This document shows, piece after piece, positions 24,058 through 34,100 of a DNA stretch of 64,000 bases. The notes under the pieces are model-generated. The model saw nothing but the letters and a program-made list of their open reading frames with translations, was not told the origin of the DNA and made no database searches. Each line of letters begins with the position of its first letter. Position 1 is the stretch's first letter. Source of the DNA: Prunus persica (taxonomy: Eukaryota > Streptophyta > Magnoliopsida > Rosales > Rosaceae). The translations under genes were made by a program, and so were the position numbers. Where the stretch lies: the NCBI RefSeq assembly GCF_000346465.2, contig NC_034009.1, positions 3,735,803 through 3,799,802 on the forward strand, written 5' to 3'.

Positions 24058-25450
24058 CTTTCAGTTGGGTGCATGTGGGGTTTTCGGATTAAGCGCTACT
24101 CTAGCAGCTCCATTGAACGCTACAAAGCTTGTCTAGTTGCCAAGGGTTTCATCAACATCCGGGCATAGACTATGCTGAAACCTTCAATCCTGTTGTCAAG
24201 CATGCCACCATTCACACTGTTCTTAGTCTTGCAGTTTCTCGTGGTTGGTCCCTTCGTCAACTTGACGTCAAAATGCTTTTCTCCATGGTTTTCTTCAAGA
24301 AGATGTCTACATGGCTCAACCCCTTGGTTTCATTGATCCTACTCGTCCTTCTTATGTTTGCAAGATCCACAAAGCACTCTATGGCCTCAAACAAGCACCT
24401 CGTGCTTGGTTCCATCGCATTAGTACTTTCCTTCTCTCTATGGGCTTTACACGGAGCCAAGCTGATACTTCATTATTTATTTTTCAACATGCGTCCCATA
24501 CCATCTTTCTTCTTCTGTATGTCGACCACATCGTGGTAACTAGCAGTGATTCCACTCATCTCTAATAATTCATCTCTCTTTTAGGTGGCCACTTTGACAT
24601 CAAAGACCTTGGTGTACTCAACTATTTCTTAGGTTTACAAGTTCTTCATAAGGATGGTACTTTCCACCTCAATCAACTCAAATATGCACATGATCTTTTA
24701 CAGAAAGCCAATCTTCTCAACTCCAAACCCACATCTACTCCATTGGCTGCCGAGGTTCTCCTCTCTGTGTCTGATAGTGCTCTTATCTCCAACCCAACCG
24801 AGTATTGCAAGCTTGTTGGCAGTTTACACTATTTCACTCTTACTTGCCCTGACATATCTTTTGCCATCAGCACTGTTGATTAGTTCATGAGTGCCCCTCG
24901 CACCTCTCACCTTGTTGCCGCCAAACGGATACTTAGGTACATCAAGGTCACTATTGATCTCAGCTTCACCTTCACTCCTCAAACTGCCGCCGCTCGCCTC
25001 TTTGCCTACTCTGATACGGATCTGGGTGCCCCGATTCTCGTCAGTCAACCACTGGATTTGTGATTACTCTTGGAACTAACCTCATCTCATGGTGTTCCAA
25101 GAAACAGCTCACAGTCTCGCGCTCTAGTACATAGTCGGAATATCTTGCCCTTTCTTATGCTTGTGCCAAAACCACTATGCTCCCTTCTTCATGAATTAGG
25201 CGTGCATCTTCGGTTCCCGGTCCAACTCTTTTGTGACAATCTCAGCACTACGTACATGGCTGCCAATCCAGTTTTCCATGCCCACACATGTCACATTGAG
25301 TTGGACTGACACTTTGTCCGTGAAAAGGTTGCTCTTGGAAGTCATCAAGTTTGCTTTGTTCTTCTGTCGACCAACCTGTGGACTTGTTCACCAAAGCCCT
25401 TCACAAACCATGCCATCAGCATATGTCTTTCAAACTTGTGCATCCTGTGA
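24058..25450 (+). pseudogene. Reverse transcriptase / RNase H remainder of element A
   Basis: Pieces in three frames: [65 protein letters not shown] (the YVDD catalytic box is YVDH at ~24515), [18 protein letters not shown], then RNase H phrases [16 protein letters not shown] and a CDN-like motif. Stops near 24150, 24565, 24882 and 25135. Wording differs clearly from segment B, showing two copia families. Confidence 0.75.
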
Positions 25451-25469
25451 CGCCCAGTTTGTGAAGGGG

Positions 25470-25566
25470 TGTTAACGCAACTTTCCTTTCCTAGCCTACA
25501 CGAAAGTCAACTTCACAATCTCCTCATAGCCATTAGCCTTTCCTGCTATAAATCGGATTGTATTCA
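25470..25566 (+). mobile_element. Truncated 3' LTR of copia element A
   Basis: Preceded by a purine stretch (gtgaagggg). TGTTAACGCAACTTTCC matches the 5' LTR at 18942 for ~97 bp up to 'gattgtattca', then jumps straight into F-box sequence. The remaining ~110 bp of LTR are gone. Confidence 0.8.
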
Positions 25567-25885
25567 ATTGACCTCGTGCCTTGATCTTACCAAAATTGTC
25601 TGTCAAAAACGTACTTCAATTTGAAGCGGTTTGCCCTTCATGGAATAAGTCAGTCAAATATATATTACAGTCGCCATCATCATTCACTTGCTTACCAGAA
25701 CTGCCATGGATCTTTCTTCCTCATTTTACCAGTGATATTGGGTTTTGATTTCGCACTCTTGAAGGCAAGAGTTACCACTTGGAGAACCCTCTGTGTGATA
25801 ATGGTCTTTGCCTTGGGTCCTCTCATGGATGGCTCCTTTTCTTGAGGAACAAGAAATTGCTCCGATTATTGCTCTTAAATCCCTT
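25567..25885 (+). pseudogene. F-box/DUF295 copy 2 fragment
   Basis: Closely matches 15174-15500 of F-box copy 1 (attgacctc...; gcggtttgcccttcatggaa; cagtcgccatcatc; tcctctcatggatggctcc), encoding the last part of the F-box and the start of DUF295 (GSSHGWLLFLRNK, LLLLNP). The 5' end is cut by the truncated LTR of element A, the 3' end by the LTR of element C. It is the remnant F-box of duplication unit 2. Confidence 0.85.
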
Positions 25886-26260
25886 TGTAAGATCCATTTC
25901 ACACCTATAAGCACAAACCTTGAGAAGCCATTGAAAACAAGCACATCGGCAGCAACTAGCACACACGAATAGCCTTGGTCTTCCTCTCTCTATACACTCA
26001 TGTTCCATCCTATAAAGGGGTAGGAATGCGAGTCTGTATTGGTGGATGAGAGCCTTAAGGTTCCTTGCCCCTAAAGTAACTCTCCAAGTTTATCCTTATT
26101 ACGTCGAGTATCCATAACCTAATGTAAATAGGTATTCTACAAGTGAGATAGAGCTCCCACTCTATCAAAACTATCTGAGAATATCAACTCTATCTCTCCC
26201 TTCTATCCTTGTCCATTTAGGAGCCCTAAATAGATGTGAACTCAATAAGGAGTTCTAACA
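25886..26260 (-). mobile_element. 3' LTR of copia element C
   Basis: On the minus strand it runs TGTTAGAACTCC...GGATCTTACA (375 bp), preceded by the purine tract CAAGTGGGAGAA, the standard polypurine tract/3' LTR junction. The left flank is CCCTT (25881-25885); the matching right-hand duplication is lost because the element is truncated. Confidence 0.7.
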
Positions 26261-27310
26261 TTCTCCCACTTGAGTGAAACATCCATTTAAGGCTCTTCTT
26301 TAAGAAACAAGAATTATTTCCTTATGTGAACAGTTTGGAGAAACATTTTGATAACAATACCTAAACCACACTCGCTGTCAAATATCATCAACTCAATGGA
26401 CTACAGACATGGTATTCAATATAAGATATCATCCACCTATAATCACAATAAGCAATCATATCCACATAGAGTACCAATAAGTTATGGTCAACATCATAAG
26501 ATGAACAATCTTAATTTTGACGTTATACATTCATCTTATGACAGGTCCACTTTACGTTCTACATTATACATATCACCTGCAGCTTAAAACAAGTTTATAA
26601 ACTGAACTGTAAAACTGTAATCATATTGCAAAACCAACCAACTCAAAACAACATTCATTCATGAATCTAGAAACTGTCTAGAATATCTCAAAATAAAAAC
26701 AGCTCATGGTATGAAAGTAAACTTAAACAAACTAGTTAAGATTATCAAAAGATAAAGCTCCCACTAAAAGCATCCTCAAAACTAGACAGTAACCCCATGT
26801 TAATCACATGCCTCTGAAACAAATTGTTTGGGATTGCCTTATTCAAAGTATATGCCTGCATTTCTGTAGTGTTGATATAATCAACAGAAGTTGAACCTTC
26901 TCGAACTTTCTCTCTAACTAGCAGATACTTTACTTTCATGTGTTTGAGTCCAGCATACCTCTTGTTATTCTTGCAAAAGAACACCACCCCTTTGTTATCA
27001 CAAAATAATTGAATAGGTCTTGCAATGGAATCAACAACTTTCATGTCTTCAATGAAAATTTTCAGCCACATGGCATGTGTGGTAGCTTCATAGAATGCCA
27101 AATACTCATCAAACATGGTAGATGTAGCCATAGAAGGTTGTTTTGCACACCTCCAAGCTACTGCACCACCTCCCTCCCATTATGAACACAAACCTGGAAG
27201 TTGACTAAGAAGTGTCTTTACGTCCTGTAAAGTCTAAATCTGTGTAACCAACTAACTCCAAGCTATAAGTCCTGTTGTAAACTAACATGTGCCTCTTGGT
27301 CATTTGCGTA
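26261..27310 (-). mobile_element. 3' internal part of copia element C with RNase H
   Basis: Minus-strand frame 27131-26745 encodes a copia RNase H C-terminus: DEYLAFYEATTHAMWLKIFI, QLFCDNKGVVFFCKNN, HMKVKYLLVREKV, then a short tail to 26745. Upstream remnants to ~27310 read as more of the same polyprotein. 5' to that the element is lost where the palindrome array begins. The catalytic D of FCDNKG is present, but there is no complete protein. Confidence 0.7.
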
Positions 27311-27317
27311 TACCTTA

Positions 27318-29275
27318 ACACATATAGCCGGGCGGCTATACTTCAATGTTTTTTAAGGCTTTTTTAATAAATAGTATAGTCGGGCGACTATACTTTGGTT
27401 TTTTTAATATAATTTTTTTAAATCAATAGTATAGCCGTGCTATATTGGGTTCTTTTTTAATAAATAGTATAGCGTGGCTATACTTAAGTTTTTAATTTTT
27501 TTTAATAAAGGGTATAACCGAGCGGCTATAATCTTTAAATATAATATAATTAAATAGTATAGCGGCTCGGCTATACTAGATTTTTTAAAAACGTTTTTAA
27601 TAAATAGTATAGCCGTGCGGCGATACGCTTTAAATATAATACAATTAAATAGTATGGTTGCGCGGCTATACTTCTGGAGAAGGTACCATTCTTCATGTAA
27701 AGTGTTACTTGAAAAGTGAAGCATAAGCAAAAGCATGTCATGTCCTAAAATCCTATGTCCCATATTAGATACAAAATGCTTCTCTACATGTCTTCAACAG
27801 ATGAAAGCATCCCTCAACACTACTGCAGTATAGGTGTGCGGCTATACTTTTTAAATTCAATATAACTAAATAGTCTAGCCGTCTGGCTATACTACAGTTT
27901 TTCCAAATTTGTCTCAGTATAGCCGCGCGGCTATACCGCATTTTTTAAAAAACTTTTTAATAAATCATATAGCCGTGCTGCTATACTAGGTTCTTTATTT
28001 TTTTAATAACATTTTTTCCTTGAATTTCATTTATCATTCAGAATAATTTAGAAAATTCACGTTTTTTAAAAAGTAGACACACAATACATGTATGTACATA
28101 TGTTTCATGTCTAATACAGGTGTTTTTTTTTTATTTACAAAATGTACAATTTCAAACAAAGATTTATTGGTATAGTAGTAAGAGATAAGGTAATGTTCTT
28201 TATGTAAAGTGTTGTTTGAAAAGTGAAGCATAAGCAAAAGTATACCATGTCCTAAAATCCTATGTGCCGTATCAAATACAAAATGCTTCCCTACATATAT
28301 TTAACAGATGAATGCATCCTCTACGTATAAAATACGATTATGATTAAATAGTGTAGCCGCGCGGCTATATTATAGTTAAAATAAAATTAAAAAAATGGTA
28401 TAGCCGGGCGGCTATTAAAAAGTTTTTTTTTCTATAAATAGTATAACCGAGTGTCTATGCGCTTGAGATATAATATAATATATGTAAATAGGATAGCCAC
28501 ACGATCATACTTCAGTTTTTTTAATTTTTTTTAATAATACGTCAGGTTTTTTTAAAACATTTTTATAAATAGTATAGCCGGGCGGCTGTACGGGGTTCTT
28601 TATTTTTTAATTTTTATTCCTTGAATTTCGTTTATCGATAAGAGTGGTTTAGAAAATTCACGTTTTTTAAAAAGTAAACACAAAATACATGTACGCACGC
28701 ATGTCATGTCTAATAAACGTTTTTTTGACAACATTGTCAATTTCAAAAAAGGATTTATTGGCATAGTAGTTAGAGATAAGGTAGTGTTCTTCATGTAAAG
28801 TGTTGTTTTAAAAGTGAAGCATAAGCAAAAGCATGCCATGTCCTAAAATCCTATGTGCCGTATCAAATACAAAATGCTTCTCTACATGTCTTTTAACAGA
28901 TGAATGCATCCCTCTACGTATAAAATAATATTATGATTAAATAGTATAGCCGCAGAGCTATATTGTAGTTTTTTTTATATTTTTTAAAAATAAATAATAT
29001 AGCCACATGACGATATTGTTTTAATATATTATAATTAAATAGTATAGCCGAATACTTCAATTTTTTGTATTTTTTTAAAATAGTATAGGCCCTCAGCAAT
29101 AAGCTTTAAATATAATATAATTAAATAGTATAGCCGATTGGCTATACTTCAGTTTTTTTTAAAATTTTTATAATAAATAGTATAGCCGACCGGCTATACT
29201 ATTTTTTGGTTTTTTATTTTTTATTTTTTATAACTTTTTAAATAAATAGTATAGTCTTGCAGCTATACTGGTTTT
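27318..29275. repeat. Array of ~24 short palindromes in a higher-order repeat
   Basis: Arms AGTATAGCCG and CGGCTATACT separated by 2 nt recur about 24 times (for example 27916-27937 and 29179-29200), some decayed. They are spaced 30-70 bp by A/T-only DNA such as ttttttaataaat or aaatataatataatt. Two longer conserved blocks alternate with the palindrome clusters. One starts ccttgaatttc at 28018, 28619 and 29306. The other starts gaga(t)aagg at 27678, 28182 and 28772, with a partial copy at 29531. This gives a higher-order period of ~500-700 bp. I recognise no named satellite or transposon. Coding frames here are shadows. Confidence 0.85.
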
Positions 29276-29844
29276 TTTTTTTTAAATTTTAAATATAAAT
29301 AATTTCCTTGAATTTCATTTATCAATAAGAGTAGTTTAGAAAATACACGTTTAAAAAAAAAAAAAGCAAACATACAATAATTGTATTGTACACGTATGTA
29401 TTTTTCATATTTAATACATGTGTTTTTTAACAAAATTTTCTATAATACACACAAAATTAACGTATTATACACATAATTTTTACATATTATTGAATAAAAA
29501 TAAGATATAAGATAATTTTTACATATTCACGAGAGGTGGTAGTATCCTTCACGTAAAGTGTTGTTTGAAAAGTGAAGCAATTACCAAGAACACTCCAACT
29601 CAGCATGCAATTCTCTACGACAGATAATGTGTGCAATAACATAATTTAGTAGCACTTAAGAGTAGATCAAAGGCAAACATTCCCACACAAAAAGAAAAAG
29701 AAAAAATTGAACTCTCATATAGATTTACTGTGAAATTTCTCTTCAATATCGGCTTTGGATACTAGCAAATTAATATCTATACAGTATTAACTAATGCAAC
29801 TAGAGGGTCCTTATTTAATTTTATTTCCAAGACATGCTTCAAAA
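29276..29844. other. Right flank of the palindrome array
   Basis: Holds the last ccttgaatttc block (29306 on) and a short last copy of the second block (29531-29580), then unrelated AT-rich DNA. No gene. Confidence 0.5.
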
Positions 29845-30120
29845 AAATAGGTGATATGATGGCAATAGACTCACAATATGGAGAAAATACGACCACAATA
29901 ATAAGGCAATATGACAATATTGCCTTCTTATTGTGGTTGTATTGCCTTTCTATTGTAATGTTATTGCCATCGTATCACCTTTTTTTAAAGTGAGTCTTAG
30001 AAATAAAATTATACAGTTGGGAGTATGAAGTTTTTGTATTGCCTTCTTATTGTCATTGTATTGCCTTTTTATTGTCGTCGTCTTGCCTTGGTATTGTATT
30101 CTATTGTCTTGTATCACCTT
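29845..30120. repeat. Imperfect hairpin and 'attgcctt(c/t)(t)tattgt' minisatellite
   Basis: 29845-29915 (aataggtgatatgatggcaa...; accacaataataaggcaata) is complementary to 29915-29985 (tattgccttcttattgtggt...; ttgccatcgtatcacctttt). The right arm continues as repeats of tattgccttcttattgtcat-like phrases to 30120. Possibly a MITE whose arm expanded as a minisatellite. Confidence 0.6.
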
Positions 30121-31113
30121 TTTTCTTTTCAAGTCGTTCTGGGAAATTTTTTGCTCGGTTTCAAACAAGTAAATGGTTCTGTTTCAAATAAAAATTTAAA
30201 GTTCATTAATGCGAATCCACCATTTCAAGAACAAGTATCACAAATTGGGTTTGCCAAACCTTTTGGTGGTGGTTAGTGGTATGGATGAGGAAGATGGGTC
30301 TTTGGACTCCTGAAAAGAATAATAGAATTGAGAATTAGGACTGAGAATCAATGAAAGAGAGGAGATACAAAATTGGGGTTTCATCTCATATAGAGCATAG
30401 CAAGGAGGAAGAAGAAGCAAAGAAAAAAGCAATTTGGGGTGTCATCTCAGAAAGAGCTGAGATGAGAAGAAGAAGCAGCAGCGAAAAAAAAAGCAAAATT
30501 TAGAGAGAGAGCAAAGACCAATTTCGCACGACAAAAAGTAGTGATAAAAAGGTGATACTTGGCTAATAGGGAGCTTTTATAGAGGGTATTTTTAAATGAG
30601 TTTCTAAAAAAAGGCATTGTTGAATAAAACATTGGAATCAGGGACAAAGTCGCGTATTTTTCAAAAAAATTTGTGATTCCATGTAAAAATCTGTAATCAA
30701 ATACTCCCTATTCCACTTTTTTATCCCTTTTGTTCTTAGAGTTCTCCAATTTATGGCGAGTTGAAGAATCCCTCCATCAAAGAAATCTATAAGCTGCCCA
30801 ATGTTGTACAATTTTGATTTTATTTATGATCATTCCTTGTTATTTTATAATAAAAAAATATTTTTATTTTTTGAATTTGAAAAAGAAAAGAAAAAACTCG
30901 ATTATGACAGGCATAACTGTAAAAGCGTAACGACACTACCCGCTAAGGTTAGTTTCTTCTCATAGCTGCTAGTTTCTTCTCATAGCTTCCTCTCCACTTG
31001 CATGGAACAGGGAGATACCATACGCCACTCCACCACTCCACCTCTACAAAAATCTCCTCCCCTTCTCCACCAAATTACACATCTGCCACTTTGTTCCACA
31101 CTGTAACTCAGCC
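30121..31113. other. Intergenic and 5' flank of the lipase gene
   Basis: 30355-30510 is a purine-rich near-duplication (gggg-t-tcatctca...agaagaagaagc twice). 30719-31090 is the promoter/leader segment also present at 18481-18813. 'ctagtttcttctcatag' is duplicated at 30949 and 30969. I see no convincing TATA box or heat-shock element by eye. Confidence 0.45.
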
Positions 31114-34100
31114 ATGGCTTCTCTGCAAACCCATCATTACAATTTTCAATTCCACCGCTGTGTCTGCTCTCTCTCCCCCAAGCTCCACGGCCTCCAAAAC
31201 CCCAAGCTTTCACTGCGCTTTCCCATCTCATTTTCCGGGAAAGTTAGGGTAACTTTTAGAGGAAATGGGAAGGGCAGAGATGGAATTTACTCGCTTTGCT
31301 GCTTATGCAGAGCTGGTTCTGAGGTTGAGAAAGTTTCTGCTGAGGAAGGAAATGAAAGGCCTCCTTTTGATATCAATTTGGCCGTGGTTCTTGCCGGTTT
31401 TGCATTCGAGGCCTATAGCAGCCCTCCTGTAAATGTTTCTCAACTGAAATTCCTTTTTTTTTTTTTTTTTCTTTTGGGTCATATTGAATTGTTTGCTTTC
31501 TTAAAAAATTGAGGAAAAGGAAAGAACTTTAGCTGTGAACTTGACTGGTATTTGGTTCCTGAAGCTTTGTTTAGTTACTGAGGAAGTGTGTGAAAACTAA
31601 GCTTTTTTGGGATCCTGATGGTGGATTACCTTAAGCGTTTTAGTTTCAAATTCATGTGATTTTTGTTGGATATTTTTTTTTTTTTTTTTGGGTTTAGGAT
31701 AATATTGGGAGGCGAGAAGTTGATGCTGCAGATTGTAAGACAGTGTATCTTTCAGAGTATGCATTCAGTTCCTTATCAGATACTTCCTTATTTTTAGTTG
31801 TATGCATTTAGTTATACAGTTATACTGATTCATGTTTCTAGGGAAAAGTTACAAATAAGCTGATAAATTTGTAACTTTTTAACAGTTACAAAATGCTTTT
31901 CATGCACGCAGGTCATTTGTACGTGAGATCTATGATGGCGAATTGTCAGTTAAACTGAAAAAAGGCCTCAACTTACCTGCCATGGATCCATGGGTTGGTT
32001 ATTCGTTTCAACCTTTTCTGCATTACGGATTACAGTGATTAATTACTACTGTAGGCTTCTGTATTCTTTTATACATGTAATTCACATTTCTTATTTGTTT
32101 CTTTTTTTCCTTTTAGTTTTTGCTTTTTTATTTGACATTTGATGTGCTTTTAGGGAACAAGTGATCCATACGTGGTCATGCAATTAGATGGTCAGGTTGT
32201 CAAAAGCAAGGTTAAATGGGGGTAAGGTTTGCGACTTTACTTTCATATGTAATTTTAAATCTTTGATCCCCTTCCACGGATTAAAGAGAATGATAATCTT
32301 TATGGTTCACTAACAAAGCTTGCTTAAAGACTTTTGTGATGCCTTAGATTTTAATATAATGATCTTGCCCTTGTTTCGCTTGAAATGAAAAATTTACTTG
32401 GATCTCTTCTAAGGTGTAGCAACACCCAAAACCCGAGAGTTAAAACCTAATCCTAAGCCCTAAAAAGGCACATTTTGCGTTAAATGAAGTGTCAACTGAT
32501 TGGCCGTGCTTGCTGATCAATTGACAAGCACAAGCGGCGCTCATAGCATCCAGTTGAACAGTGGAGGAGCGGACTCTGTATATACACACACACAATTTAT
32601 AGCTCTTCAATCTGTATATATGTCATAATTCTTTTTGTTGTCATCTTCTCATTCTGTGCAAAGTTCAACTTTATTTGTATGGTTAGTTACATTTTTCACA
32701 CACCTGTATATTAATTATTGCTTGTTAGAATTGGTAGAGTTGGAAAACTTTCTTATTAATTGATTAATTTCTGTTTGCTGATAATGAATCTTTTGTTTCT
32801 GACTGCCTCTTTATGTAGGAAAAGTATCATGGAAACTTAAATATGTGAGATATCTAAAACGTATTGCATGTTGCCTTCATGACAGATAACATAAACATAT
32901 CATCATAAAAATTTCAGTGGATCCACAAAATTCATGGACATTTGCTTTAATTCAACTCAAGCTTGATTTTATTTAAAATAATGTAATGGCTGCAGGACGA
33001 AAGAGCCAACATGGAACGAGAACTTCAGTTTCAATATCAAGCAGCCTCCGACCATAAATCTGCAGGTCAACATGTATTCTTACATTATCTGTACTCTTTT
33101 ACTTCCCATACAGAAAGCTCTTGCCTATAATTTCATTTATTTTCTTCAGTTTTCTGTGTTTAAAATCAGGAAACAGTTGTAGAAAAAAGAAAAAGAAAAA
33201 GAAGTAACATTGAAAAGACCCCTTCCTTAAAATTGACTGCAGTCACTCCGCAACAAAATGTTTTCATCTCTCTGTATGTGAAGGGAAATAATTATCTTGT
33301 TTCTAATAACTGTTTGTGAATGGATATCTCCTCTTTCCAGGGCCGGTTATCTACAATATTACTGATGTAGAGGGTTTTTAACTTTGTACTCTTGAAGATT
33401 AAGTTCTTTTCATAAGTACTGCTACATTCTTGGCATGTTAGCTCTCTTTTTAAGATGTCAATCATATCCTGTTCTCCAAAGTTTCCTGTTACCCGGAATG
33501 CAGACCTGTTATCATCTGACCTTATGAGCATGATTAAGAATGAGAAAAAAATAAACGTTCTGAAGAATTAATTGGTCATTTATAGCTTTCTGTTTTCCCA
33601 GCCTATGAAGAACCATATGTTGCACTTAGTTATCTGCATTCAGCATTGTTGTTCTTATTCTTGCTATTGTAATAATCATATTGATCTTGTATTGCCTAAG
33701 AATACTTTCAGAGGGAAGAGATGTCAACTTCTAATGTTATTAAATGATACGTTAATTATCCAATTACTGTTAGTGTTATTTTCAAGTTGCTTCATAGCTT
33801 CTAATTTCCTAATATCTGGCATCAATTTTTAGGTAGCAGCTTGGGATGCAAACCTAGTAACTCCACATAAACGAATGGGGAATGCAGGCATCAGTCTGGA
33901 AGGCCTTTGTGATGGTAAAAATCAAATCAATTATTGTTAGTGAGGCTGTATAATTTTACTTTTCAAAATGATTAACATATGTGTATTTTTCTAGGAAATT
34001 CGCATGATGTACTGGTGGAATTGGGAGGAATGGGAGGTGGTGGAAAGTTACACCTAGAGGTACGTTTTCCTGGTGAAATGTAATTTTGGTATAGGTAGTT

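Larger units (their letters stand above)
18942..25566 (+). mobile_element. Ty1/copia retrotransposon A (degenerate, carries B)
   Basis: Order: 5' LTR, gag, protease, integrase, start of RT, an unrelated copia segment (B, ~22235-24045), rest of RT, RNase H, and a truncated 3' LTR at 25470-25566. Integrase before RT is the copia order. Stops and frameshifts are scattered throughout, so it cannot encode its own proteins. It lies in unit 2 of the F-box duplication, and its truncated 3' LTR directly abuts the F-box copy 2 fragment. Confidence 0.75.

Noticed and set aside
27440..28839. Recurring small minus-strand frames with an MLHFSNNTLH-like start
   Set aside because: They recur because the DNA block is repeated; frames differ in length and are broken differently in each unit.
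27318..29275. Regularly spaced palindromes as a CRISPR-like array
   Set aside because: Spacing is irregular, spacers are low-complexity AT DNA and are themselves repeated; the context is a plant nuclear genome.
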